The notes under the pieces are model-generated. The model was not told the origin of the DNA. It searched no databases and worked only from the letters and a program-made list of their open reading frames with translations. Position numbers and translations under genes: made by a program. Shown piece by piece: positions 1-9,674 of a stretch of DNA of 64,000 nucleotides (positions are counted from its first letter, which is position 1; every line of letters starts with the position of its first letter). The stretch is from NCBI GenBank assembly GCA_916613615.1, contig OU744731.1, positions 56,488,289-56,552,288 on the forward strand, given 5' to 3'. The DNA is from Steromphala cineraria. Its lineage: Eukaryota; Mollusca; Gastropoda; Trochida; Trochidae.

Positions 1-1159
1 TTCTACTTTTTCGAAATCGAGTCCAACAGATAGCTGAATTTTTCAACTTGGCTTGTCTATGATGTCTATTACGTGTGCCTATCATAGATTGAATTTGATT
101 GTTCATCCAGAGTGGATCTGATGGTCGAATAGTAACAGTTTTGTTTGGAATATTCTTGTTGCACGCATTCTTTATTGTGGTCGTTAACTTATTTGCAATA
201 TCATCCACGTTGTTGCTAGAGAACGTATCTTTAGTGTCAATGTTATCGATATCCAAAAATATACCATTAGTGTCCATTTGTTGATAATCATAATTTTACG
301 TTTAAAGGTATTCGACTTTGGTCTATTGAATTTGATGTCAACATAGGTCGGACAATGGTCACTGCACACAGGATCTAACACCCTGCTATCGCATACATTC
401 TGAGTAGAGGACACAAATATTAGATCAGTTAGAGTACTTGATTGCGGGGTGATTCGAGTCGGTGTATCCTTTATTTGAGTTAGTCAATGAAAAGATTCTA
501 ACAGTTCAATTTTACGCTTTCTTTCGTTTAAAACATCTTCATTAAAATCACCGGAAACAACAGTGAACCAAGTTAAGATCGACAGCGTTTCCAATTGACT
601 GATCAATTAGATCCCAATAAGCAACACTAGGGTCAGCTCTATAGAAAGTACCTATCAGGTAGGTATGATATTTACATCTAACTCGAACCCACACAGCTTC
701 GAGTCCAGCTATGTCCAGTTGAGGCATATTCTCGGCAAGCAAATTGTCTTTAATATAAACAGCTACTCCGCCCCCGCCGCTACCGCGATCTTTACGAAAT
801 GGAGGTTGAAATCCTGGTATTAGAATGTCATTGTTTGAAATTTGTATATGTAACCACGTTTCTGAAATACAGATTATATCATATGAGTTAAATTCAGATT
901 CTAAGACGTCCAGTTTTTCTCTTAGGCTGCAAACATTTAGATATACTAACTTTAACGTATTTAATACTGGGCCAGGGTTGGGATGTATGTCTCCACAACA
1001 TAGTATCAGAAGTGATGCAATGATACTGACAGACAAGTTATAAATACAAAGATGTCGGAAAAGGTAAATGTAAAATTTTAGCTTACAAGATGCGAAGGAA
1101 TGAAACCTGACTGCAAATATCCCCACTGCAAGTCTGTACTGAATTATATCAACCGGCAT
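1..1159 (-). pseudogene. non-LTR retrotransposon ORF2, endonuclease part (CR1/Jockey-like), broken, runs off left edge
   Basis: Read on the minus strand, the frame opens at 1159 and runs through a hydrophobic segment into GDIHPNPGP (968-994). The apurinic endonuclease domain follows: LKLVYLNVCSLREKLDVLE, then ICISETWL, a glycine-rich loop GSGGGGVAVYIKD, and GTFYRADPS. Near 560 the frame shifts; the neighbouring frame gives VVSGDFNED, a stop near 485, then TPTRITPQSSTLTDLIF and the C-terminal SDH motif (PVCSDHCPTYVDI, about 350-375). A further shift near 290 leads into the endonuclease-RT linker (TVTIRPSDPLWMNNQIQS), which is still open at base 1. APE endonucleases of this type nick target DNA to prime reverse transcription. 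At least two frameshifts and one stop make this copy dead. The RT domain would lie left of the window. The exact clade is uncertain. Confidence 0.88.
968..994 (-). other. 2A-like ribosome-skipping motif upstream of the endonuclease
   Basis: The codons read GDIHPNPGP, preceded by the hydrophobic stretch SIIASLLILCC. The 2A consensus is D(V/I)ExNPGP; here the usual E is H, so activity is uncertain. 2A-like sequences at the N-terminus of ORF2 are known in several APE-type non-LTR clades (CR1, L2, Crack, Rex1). Confidence 0.65.
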
Positions 1160-2719
1160 CTATATCCTCGAATATGAGTGTATGCAGTGGGTAAATGTAT
1201 ATCACAACCATCATAGAGGAATTGTACATCATCACAACTTAGCAATGCAACATGCATATAATATGGTAGGGAAAAAAACATAAATAAGACATACATGTCT
1301 ATCATTTTACGCATTTGAGTATAGAAACTTGAAGAAAGGAGAAAAAATAGATAAAAAAGAAAACTAGAGAAATCCATGACATCATTTCGATGTGATGGTG
1401 GGAAAATGCTATGGTGGAAGTCAAAATTTTGTGATAAACATTTTGTAGAATAATTTTAATTTTGAATGCGATTGCGATAAAGGAAATAGTATAAAGAAAC
1501 GAACAGAAGAAAAACAGAAGAAAAAATACTAAAAAGAAAACAAATCAAATAGCATCCAAAAAGTTGAATGAAAAATTAATAATTCGAAAACAAATTTTTG
1601 TGTGTAGTAGCAGCCAGAACTTTACACTAAAAATGTAAAAAGATAAAAACGATAAGTGTGAAGAGAGAAGACAAATCAAACACCACACACTAGTCAATAG
1701 ATACATGCTTAGAGCGTTACATGACAAGTGCGTGCAGCACGGTATACAGGGTCACGTGATCATAGCCTCATGGCTTGTGGATACCAGTTGATACTGTGAA
1801 GGAACAAAAATGGATAAAAACAAAACCCAAACAAATATATAAAGTCGCCTACAGTGATATATATGATAACAGAAGAAATCGTCAGGTGAGTGATACCCTT
1901 GGCTTATATTGACTTTAAATATACTTAGTAAATCCGCTGATTGACATATTCGTTGGTACTATACAACAACAAGTAGTGAAATGAACTTAAACTGACACTT
2001 ATCTGCTTAATGACAACGCAGCAAACGGGAGGAGAGTAATCATACAAAAAACAAACAAAAAACACAAACAAAAACCATACAAAAACAAAAAACAAAAACA
2101 AACAAAAACAAAAAAACAACCCCCCCTCCCCCCACCAAATAAAAAAACCCTTCAAAATCAAAACTTGATTATTCAAAACATGTAACATAGGAAACTAGAA
2201 GTTTTTGTTGATATTCCATGAACATCGTATGATCAAATATAGTAGTCAAATGTTCACTTGCAGTACACAAATGTCATATATAACCATTGTTATGTTTCTG
2301 TTTTGAACAATCATGAATCGTCGCAGTACGAGTTCTACTGCTTATATTTAAATCAAATGATAAGGATGAGGGATATTCTGGGTTAGTGATTTTTAGAGCA
2401 GTGAACATTGGCATACCTATTACAAAGTCTAAATCAAAGTTCACAAGATGTATTAACATATTTATTTACCATTTACGACAAAGGTTAAAACTTACTCACC
2501 GTTTCTATTTCAATCATGACAATGTATCCGTAAAGCTGTCTTCAATAACACAATTCCGATATTTTACAAAACACAATCAGCGTTGATATTTATTTAACGA
2601 ATATGTAACAGCAGAATATCCGATAATTGAAAATACAATTTTGTTGATATATAGACGATTTATCAAGTCTGTGACTTAAAGATCAAAGTACATGTTTAGT
2701 GTTCATTGCCTGTAACATC
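1160..2719. other. spacer between the two minus-strand retrotransposon pieces, with A/C-rich low complexity
   Basis: No protein is recognisable. 2041-2130 is a run of AAAAAC/AAACA units followed by a C-rich patch (2121-2136), giving a G-rich tract on the minus strand. If 2720-3559 (ORF1) and 1-1159 (ORF2) belong to one element, this 1.56-kb gap is far longer than usual. It may hold a later insertion, or the two may be separate elements. Confidence 0.4.
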
Positions 2720-3559
2720 TCACACAAGTGTTAGTTTTGTGAAGGTGTCCGGGCACCCTGAGACATGGTTTATTTTAATTTTAAGTCTAGAGCTCTCGAC
2801 CACTTCTTCAAAGTGGGTAGGAATAGCAACTTTGGTGACAGATATATCTTTAAGCTTGATAAGTATCACCTCCTGAGTGACCCATGAAGATTCAAACTTC
2901 TTCTCGGACACCAGAGCTCGGGCTTTACTAGCTAGCACTGCCCGTGTCCTGGTCAGGTCCTCGTTGACGTAGATCCGTGGCGCGTTCTGACGACGCAGGT
3001 CTTTCAGTTTAGATCTCACTTTCACAAAAAGACGTTTCGTGGCGTTACTGACGAAGCGGACGATGATGGTACGAGGAGGCTTCTGAGGCGTAGTTGGGCG
3101 TTTTGGCATCCTGTGGCTGATGTCAATATCAGCCGGAGTGATGTTGATCCCGATAGCCTTAGCTAGATCCACCACTTTATAGTCGGTGTCCTCGCCATCT
3201 TCTTCTAAGATCCCAGAGATTCTGACGTTATTACGTCGAGAGTACTGTTCCGTTCTGTCAAGGCGATAAGTTAGTTCTCTGATTTCTTCATCCATTTCGT
3301 TAAGTTTTTCTGTAAGATTTGATACTGAAAGTTCAAGTTGTTTATTTTGTTCCGTTAGTTTAGCCACCTCTTCCCTTAACATTGGCCTTATTTGTTCAGA
3401 AACCGTGGAACATAGCACTGTAAGATATTGCTTGTTTTGAAATAACATGAGTAGTTTATCACGAAACTCATCCGTACCTGGCATATCGTCAGTGTTAAGA
3501 CCTGTGTCAACTTGTTCAATCGTTTCCTCTGTTATTGAGTCTTCATTATTCGACGCCAT
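2720..3559 (-). CDS. non-LTR retrotransposon ORF1 protein (coiled coil plus RRM-like nucleic-acid-binding domain)
   Basis: An intact 279-aa frame. Residues about 55-105 form a heptad-rich coiled coil (KLTEQNKQLELSVSNLTEKL, then EEIRELTYRLDRTEQ). The conserved block QYSRRNNVRISGI follows. After that comes an RRM-like core with HRMPKRP, PRTIIVRFVSNATKRLFVKV and the C-terminal ORF1 signature IYVNEDLTRTRAVL with a conserved W in SSWVTQE. L1/CR1-type ORF1 proteins of this build trimerise through the coiled coil, bind element RNA and act as nucleic-acid chaperones. No zinc knuckle is visible. The orientation matches the ORF2 piece at 1-1159, so they may be one element, but the spacing argues for caution. 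The length is normal for the family and no stop interrupts it, so this is the least damaged reading frame in the left part. Confidence 0.85.
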   Translation of the reverse strand: MASNNEDSITEETIEQVDTGLNTDDMPGTDEFRDKLLMLFQNKQYLTVLCSTVSEQIRPMLREEVAKLTEQNKQLELSVSNLTEKLNEMDEEIRELTYRLDRTEQYSRRNNVRISGILEEDGEDTDYKVVDLAKAIGINITPADIDISHRMPKRPTTPQKPPRTIIVRFVSNATKRLFVKVRSKLKDLRRQNAPRIYVNEDLTRTRAVLASKARALVSEKKFESSWVTQEVILIKLKDISVTKVAIPTHFEEVVESSRLKIKINHVSGCPDTFTKLTLV

Positions 3560-4129
3560 GTTGCGGTGTCTCTTGGAATCAGTCTCTAAGACGATTCGGG
3601 GGACGAAACAACTTGTTGTTTCTGATAAGTATTTTCTAAAACTCTGACATATATTAATGGTGAATGTGCACCTTATTTAACGATATAATACATATAGTCC
3701 ATAGTTTCCTCACGTACCTCACTACTTTATCATCAACATGTTTTTGTTAGCAGACAACTCACTAAAATAGATCTGTTTTGTTATGACTGTACACAGTTTT
3801 CATAGATAAGGATTCAATATTTTAATCCCTTGATGGCCATCTCGGAAATGTCAAGAATAACATGTACATTTTAATGCTTACTCATCCTTTATTTTTTTCC
3901 GTAAGTTGAAATTTTACTAACTCTAAAGTCATATCAAAATGGAATTGAAATGTTTAACGTGATTCTAGTAAATGAGAATGCATGTATGAAACTATTTACC
4001 AGCAAGTTTGAGAACAATGGTATTTAACGACATCATAGACATGTGATGCAAAATATCTCAGTAAACTTTCAACAATAAAAAGTTAAATTGTCCTTTAAAC
4101 ACCTTATTATGAAATTGAACTTTTGAATT
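3560..4129. other. no gene or clear repeat seen
   Basis: AT-rich sequence upstream of the ORF1. Nothing recognisable on either strand. Confidence 0.4.
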
Positions 4130-5290
4130 GTGCTATAACTCGACTAAAGTAGAGGAAAACTTACAAGTAATTACATTTAATCTCAGAAAGTAAACTTTTT
4201 TTGATGTTTGCCACAAAATAGTAATTTCAGTCTTTACGTCTTGTTGGACTACTGAATCTCAGACCTCTCTCATCAGTGTGAGTCAAAGCAGACCTTCCTC
4301 TAGAGAATGGAACCTCTTACAGTGACATTCATGAACAAGACACTTTTAGAGATACGACAACCTACAAATGTCAAGGGATCAAGTCTTGTAAGTTTGTGTC
4401 CCATGGGATGTCAATGTAAAATATGCATTGATTCGTATGATAGAAAAGCATTTGTAGATGTCTAAACAAGCAAGCAGACATGATAAGAATAAGTTTTATT
4501 TCTTTTGACAAGCAGTTGGAAAGGAACATTGGCAAGTTAGACGACTGTACTATAATAAATTAATTTGAATGATTACATTCACATTTGACAGTTAGAGGAC
4601 ATGACATACTGGCGTAACGTGAAGCCTTTCTCTGATAACTGAACTATTCATTAGCTATATGTCTGTTGTACAATCACTCCCCTAAAGTAGATGTAAACTT
4701 CCAAACAATTTAATTTAATCTAAGAAAATAAACTTTATAAATGCATCTCACAAAATAATTTATCCATGTTCATATTGTCTTTCCGGACCACTGAATCGAA
4801 GCGTTCACTAATAAAAATGACTATTCCCTTCGAAGCAAGCAGCCCTCTACTTGTCTCTACCGGAACTATCATTCATATTAACTGTCCTCCCTCTAGTTAA
4901 ATTAAACTATTAAGGTAAAAGAGACAACTTTAGATGCATGCCTACATGCAAATGTAAAGGGATCAAGTTGTGTCCAATGGAATGTCTGGGTACAAAATGC
5001 ATTGATTCTCATGATGACAAAACTGAGTAGATGTCTAAATAAGATAATAATTAGATACATTTCTTTTGTAAATCCGTAAGAAAAGTTAATTGGCAAGTCG
5101 GACGACCGTACAATAATACATTCAATTGATTTATTACATTCACATTTGACAGTTATAAGAAATAACATAGCTTTCCAAATCAATCTTAACCTATTAGAAA
5201 CATCCTATCACACATGTACCTTGCGTAATATGGAGTCTTTGATAATTGCCTGCCGAACTATTCATAAGCTACATGTATATGTCTATAACA
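4130..5290. repeat. diverged two-copy tandem duplication (unit about 560-600 bp)
   Basis: 4130-4680 and 4675-5290 share ordered blocks: CTAAAGTAGA, ACCACTGAATC-like, GGGATCAAGT...GTGTCC, AAAATATGCATTGATTC / AAAATGCATTGATTC, GTAGATGTCTAAA, TTGGCAAGT, TTACATTCACATTTGACAGTTA and GAACTATTCAT. Many substitutions and indels separate the copies, so the event is old. No protein is encoded. Confidence 0.7.
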
Positions 5291-6199
5291 GATAAGAGGA
5301 TTCCTATTGAAAAAGGCAGCAGATTTGTAAGTTATTGTAAATGCTGTTGATTTTTACCTATAATATTTAAGGAAATAATGCATAATGAACGTGAGCCACA
5401 TTTAAGAACAGAAAACAATAATCATAGTAATAAAAAAACTGTACATTTTAATTTACATTTCAATGCACTGATTATACAAATATTGTTTACACTGTATGTA
5501 TGTTGTGTTGACGATATATGCAAATTTAAACACCTCTTATTCATATGCTTTGGGCATATCGATTTTAAAATCCATATCAGGATGCACCCTAATAACATGT
5601 TATTGCTACTCATGTTTTTAATCAAACATAAGTATCGATTGGAGATAAACATAACATTTGTCTTGCTGTTGATAAACAATGAAGTTGTCAGCAGGCTTTC
5701 ACTCGAAATCACAGAAGGAATTATAGAACTTTTGCATTTCATTAGTAATATGTACCAAATCATTTCTGATTTCTTAAGCCAGTCAACAGTAAAAATAATG
5801 TTTAATATATACAATTTTGACAAAATAATGATAATAAGCATTTTCTATGTTATGGCCTGGATAACAAAAAGCTTCATGCACAGACATACAGCTCTGGGCA
5901 CTTCAATAGATCGTTCAAACAAATTTATATTTCTTTCAAGTCTGCCATAAAAGTTGATTGAATATCATGTGATGCTTTTAAAGAAATCAACTTGTTTAAC
6001 ACGATATAAAGTTTTTGTGCTCGATCAATGGAATCTGATCAGCTTTTTTCTTTTGCTGAAACAATTTCCTTGAATAATGGACTTTATCTTCTTTTACATT
6101 TCATTTCCTGCTTATATCATGGCCTAACTTCATTCTATCTGTACGTACATGTCAAGACAAATATTTCAAAGGATAATCACTCTGTATATCAAATACAAA
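5291..6199. other. AT-rich stretch with chance open frames, no gene recognised
   Basis: A 190-aa frame (5378-5950, plus) and a 139-aa frame on the opposite strand overlap here. Both are rich in I, L, N, F and K, as expected from AT-rich DNA. I see no motif, signal or family resemblance and do not call either a gene. Confidence 0.4.
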
Positions 6200-6790
6200 C
6201 AGCTTTCTCACTGCATCTGGTCCTGAAGCATGTACTAGCATATTGGACAAGTGGAAGATGTCACTTGGTGCAATTGAACAATAAATCACAACTATTCCAA
6301 AGCCGTACATGATCCTTAACTTGGTCCTTTATTTTCATGAAAAAAATGTAAACGGTTTGGTACGGAATAGCACACGGTATGCAGTAAAGATCCTAAGAAA
6401 TATACTTGGATAACAATCATGTTAATTCGCAAAGATGGATCATGATTTCTTAAGCATTAGATTCATGAAAGTCAACCATATGTATCTTTAAAAAGGTTAT
6501 AAAATCACACAAGGAACTCAAAACCGTATTAAATTGGAATTAATTTTGCAGACTGTTCGAAATTGAGATTAATTCATTTTTTATAACATTGTTTAGTTTA
6601 AACTGATTTGGACGAGTCTTGAAATAAATTATGTAAGAGCCGATATAATTAGTTTCGGGGAAAAAAGAGCAGGTGTCAGCCATTATTGCTCTTTTGGAGC
6701 AGATTATCAGCATCAGCTAATATAATTGTACAATGTTTACTTTTACTGAAGAAGTTTCATCAACTGAAAAAATTGATTCTGTCTCGCAAG
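6200..6790. repeat. dispersed repeat family R-alpha, copy 1
   Basis: The core GCATGTACTAGCATATTGGA (near 6226) is followed by CAAGTGGAAGATG, then CTTAACTTGGTCCTT, AAAGTCAACCATATGTATCTTT, and near 6700-6730 GGAGCAG...GCTAATATAATTG. The same ordered blocks recur at 13770-14810 and, in part, at 50600-51300. Function unknown; this is an old interspersed or segmental repeat. Confidence 0.65.
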
Positions 6791-6977
6791 ACTTCAGTTT
6801 TGTAAGACAAGTATCATTTTGAAATAAACAATATATTCAATTACTTATCTCTGAATCTAATGTTTAAACATGTTAATACATGTATATACTAAACCTGTAA
6901 CATCACAAAAATAGCTTTGACTTTTCATTAACACATTCGCCACACTCTTTCAAAGATATTATATTTAACCGCAATAA

Positions 6978-8172
6978 TATACTCATGTCCAAAAGAAAGT
7001 TGACAAAATAAAAAATTGCTTTGGTTAATAATGGGCTGTTTTCTAAAGTATAAATGATCAGATAAACGTGTAACTGTGATCCAAGAAAGGAAACACATCC
7101 TCGAAACACACTTTATTCAATAAACTTCGACAGAAAACGATAAAAATTATAAACATAGAAAACATGCATTTGCGCCGAGAACCACGAAATGCACGTGAAC
7201 GAAATCGTAAAAAGAAGCTGCTTAGACACGATTAAAACACAGCAACAAAAAGCACACACAATAATGCCGGTTAAAAAAAAGAGGCCATAGGAATGGCCCA
7301 TTAGAGAGCAAGCAAGGCCGAAATCGCTTCAAACTTCAACTGCAGCCGTTTTTCAGTCTACAAACTTATGGAGTGTTTTAGACAAACGGGCAGTACGTCA
7401 GACAGACCTAGCAGTGGCAGAACCCGTGTGAATATCAGCAATTTAGCAGCGGGAGTGTGATGGTATGGGGAGGCATTTGTGATGACACTAAAACGAAGCT
7501 AGTGATTATTCAAGGCAACCTGACGGCACAGAGGTATATCGATACAGTGTTAAGACTTGACATGGTACCATTCATACAGCAGCAACAACGTGGTGTGATT
7601 TTCCAACATGACAATGCGAGACCACATATAGCAGCAATAACACAGAATTACCTGGCTAATAATAACATTCAGACTCTGCCGTGGTCAGCTTGTTCTCAAG
7701 ACATGAATCCCATCGAGCACGTATGGGATCATCTTGGAGGACAAATCAGACAACGACAGGTGGCCCCAGTAACACTTCAAGACTTGCAACGCTGTCGGTA
7801 TGAAGAATGGCAAAACATCACCCCCAACGTCATTCGACGTTTGACAACATCGATGCATCGTCGTGCCCAGGCATGCATTGATGCACAAGAAGGACATACT
7901 TGATATTGACCTCTTCAATATTGTGGGTTGAAGATGTATTTTCGTATTATTTCTGTTATCTCACCTGCTGTAATGTTCTCAGTTTACGACCTAGTGTCGA
8001 TTTGATGTTAAATGTTTCCCATTTTGAAATATTTACTGATAAGAAACTAAAACCGTTTGTTTGAAAAATGATTTTTCAATCCCAATAAATCATTTATTTA
8101 ATTTATTAAGTCTTATTTTTTCTTCAGTGTTACTTCTAAAACAATGTCAACTTTCTTTTGGACATGAGTATA
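6978..8172 (+). mobile_element. Tc1/mariner-family DNA transposon copy 1, internally deleted
   Basis: Perfect 27-bp terminal inverted repeats bound the element: 6978-7004, beginning TATACTCATGTCCAAAAGAA, and its reverse complement at 8146-8172. The outer TA pairs fit the TA target duplication of Tc1/mariner elements. Total length is about 1.2 kb, shorter than typical full Tc1 elements (about 1.6 kb). The transposase remnant is at 7293-7903. A second copy of the same deleted form is at 32329-33511. It sits against the remains of a non-LTR retrotransposon on its right. Confidence 0.93.
7293..7903 (+). pseudogene. Tc1 transposase remnant (DD34E), middle part missing
   Basis: Translation from 7293 gives MAH, a stop, then RASKAEIASNFNCSRFSVYK, a paired-type helix-turn-helix start, continuing to TSDRPSSGRTRV (near 7430). 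The rest of the DNA-binding region and the first catalytic aspartate block (usually SDESRF) are absent. The frame then changes at about 7455 into MMVWGGICDD, HDNARPH and DMNPIEHVWD. The D of HDNARPH and the E of NPIEH are separated by 34 residues, the Tc1 spacing. The C-terminal part is open to the stop at 7901-7903. A transposase needs all three acidic residues, so this copy is inactive; Tc1 enzymes cut and paste at TA sites. The out-of-frame junction is shared with the copy at 32593-33193. Confidence 0.92.
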
Positions 8173-8312
8173 TTTGTAGTACACATCAAGCTTATGTGTT
8201 ATAACAAAATATCATCAATACTTTATTTGACATTCTGAAAAAAAACAGGAAAGATTATGCGCATTTGCAAAAATGTCGTCCCGTTTTATTTGTATGGCAG
8301 TGTAGAAACATA
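8173..8312. other. short segment of unclear origin between Tc1 copy 1 and non-LTR ORF2 remains
   Basis: Reading leftward from 8312 on the minus strand gives TACACTGCCATACAAATAAA, which resembles a TA-flanked transposon end but has no partner in the window. The ORF2 reading frame of the neighbouring non-LTR element stops making sense here. Confidence 0.3.
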
Positions 8313-8404
8313 AGACTGTGTTTGCCTTGGACAAATTCAGTAACTTCAAAGCGATTAATAAATTCCATGAAACAGCTACTGCTTAATGTTCTTTTCAATC
8401 CTTC

Positions 8405-8604
8405 TGTCATAGAATTCAGGAAGGCGTGATGATTTCATGGGGATTTATTATCAGATAGTTACATCATGATAGTTACAGTTATGATTGGCGCCATCGCGCG
8501 TTGTCGTCTGCTTTACAGGAAACATAGAACTGCGCATGTCAGCTAGGGAGCATCAATTTCGTAATGAGAATAAGGAGTTATCATTATTACGTTATCATAT
8601 GACA
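8405..8604 (-). repeat. 3' LTR of the gypsy element
   Basis: 200 bp, nearly identical to 9337-9537. The shared core GATTGGCGCCATCGCGCGTT is unchanged between the two copies. Confidence 0.9.
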
Positions 8605-8605
8605 T

Positions 8606-8615
8606 GTCCCCTTTT
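8606..8615 (-). other. polypurine tract before the 3' LTR
   Basis: The minus strand reads AAAAGGGGAC, separated by one base (A) from the TGTCATATG start of the 3' LTR. This is the expected position for plus-strand priming. Confidence 0.65.
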
Positions 8616-8932
8616 AGATAAAGAAATCTTTTCAACTTTACTTATAATGAACATCAACTTTAACTGGCAAGACTTATAAAAAATCTCTGCAACATGAAAA
8701 CATTAAAGTCAGTCTCTTATGATGATCCTTGAGAACTTTCTTCAAACTTGAACAGTCCATAATGAACACAACTGGTAAGTACATCATTATACTTATGAAT
8801 TAAGTGTTCTTTTTGACGAAACAAATAAAAAGAGTCACTTCACAGAACTTTTAAGTCACAGAACAATAGAAGTATTCCTTGACACATGCAATTAACAGTC
8901 AATTCAAGGAACTATTTAACATTATTGTCATT

Positions 8933-9336
8933 TCACATCCAGTCACAATATCTCTGGGGAGGTCTCACTGTCCGACCGGATCGCGTTGTAGGCGGGTTTG
9001 TGTCTGACACTGGATTACAGACACTGCTGCTAACTGGAGATGACTTCTCAAACTCAGCGTTAGTTTGAGAGTGTTGTAGAATGTCATTGTCTGTTGTCTG
9101 AGATTCATCAACCCTCAGATGACGACGGTTTCTTCTCACGTCACCCGCCGCTGTCGTGATGTGGTAACTCCGAGGAGTGTGCGCCCAGGCCTTGACAGTG
9201 CCTGGAGTTGACAACGTCTTCTCGCCGTCAAGCTGGACTCACCTAGTGGCAGCTTTGGTAGACACTGCACACCATGTCTGCGGTTGTAGTGTTTCTCATG
9301 TGAAGTCTTCTTCTCGCCGTCCCACTTCTGACACCA
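8933..9336 (-). pseudogene. gypsy integrase C-terminus and pol tail, frameshifted
   Basis: From just after the primer site the frame reads KKTSHEKHYNRRHGV and LPKLPLG, the usual integrase segment KxxYNRRHGVxxLPxLxxG. Near 9230 it shifts to LDGEKTLSTPGTVKAW, HTPRSYHITT and RRNRRHLR, the end of the integrase C-terminal region. A linker and the tail TRSGRTVRPPQRYCDWM follow, typical of gypsy polyproteins. There is no catalytic DDE core. The frame joins the primer site directly, so the deletion removed everything between them. The motif GACGGCGAGAAGA occurs both at the deletion border (9312-9324) and inside the retained tail (about 9216-9229). Confidence 0.85.
9320..9336 (-). other. primer-binding site, tRNA-Leu type
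   Basis: The plus strand reads TCCCACTTCTGACACCA directly next to the LTR. It matches the 3' end plus CCA of animal tRNA-Leu, so the minus-strand element carries its complement as the minus-strand primer site. Confidence 0.85.
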
Positions 9337-9537
9337 TGTCATAGAATTCAGGAAGGCGTGATGATTTCTTGGGGATTTTTATCAGATAGTTACATCATGT
9401 TGACAGTTATGATTGGCGCCATCGCGCGTTGTCGTCTGCTTTACTGGAAACAAAGAACTGCGCATGTCTGCACTGCTAGGGAGCATCAATTACGTAATGA
9501 GAATAAGGAGTTATCATTATTACGTTATCATATGACA
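9337..9537 (-). repeat. 5' LTR of the gypsy element
   Basis: 201 bp, TGTCAT...ATGACA. It differs from the other LTR by about eight small changes, including an insertion of TGCAC-like bases near 9470, so the insertion is not recent. Confidence 0.9.
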
Positions 9538-9674
9538 CCTTCCACATTCCAAATAACAAAGTTTATAGCACTTGGACTTTGATTACAATTAGGGCCTTGG
9601 CCACACCCCTAGGTCTCAGTGTTTTTCATTTCCGCCTGGCTAGTGCGTGGTTTCCATGGCAACGTTTACACAGA

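Larger units (their letters stand above)
8405..9537 (-). mobile_element. internally deleted Ty3/gypsy LTR retrotransposon, 1.13 kb, inserted in the non-LTR ORF2
   Basis: Two LTRs of 200 and 201 bp (8405-8604, 9337-9537) begin TGTCATA and end TATGACA. Both outer flanks carry CCTTC (8400-8404 and 9538-9542), a 5-bp target duplication. On the minus strand a primer-binding site follows the 5' LTR, and a purine tract (AAAAGGGGA) precedes the 3' LTR. The interior (732 bp) keeps only the end of the integrase and the pol C-terminus. Gag, protease, reverse transcriptase, RNase H and the integrase core are missing. The ends needed for copying are present, so it could have moved only with proteins from an intact relative. 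Confidence 0.92.

Noticed and set aside
2041..2136. Poly(A) tail of a retrotransposon
   Set aside because: The A-rich run contains regular C and is followed by a C-rich patch; no matching target duplication was found, so it is listed only as low complexity.
2274..2459. Retroviral-type protease fragment (VNFDLDFVIGMPMF)
   Set aside because: Only a weak look-alike: no active-site D(T/S)G, and no neighbouring gag or RT sequence.
5378..5950. 190-aa open frame, with a 139-aa frame on the opposite strand
   Set aside because: Composition follows the AT-rich DNA, there is no motif or splice or promoter context, and the opposite strand is equally open.
9358..9582. 74-aa frame, and the similar 8485-8679 frame
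   Set aside because: Both lie in the two LTRs; their similarity is the LTR repeat, not a gene pair.
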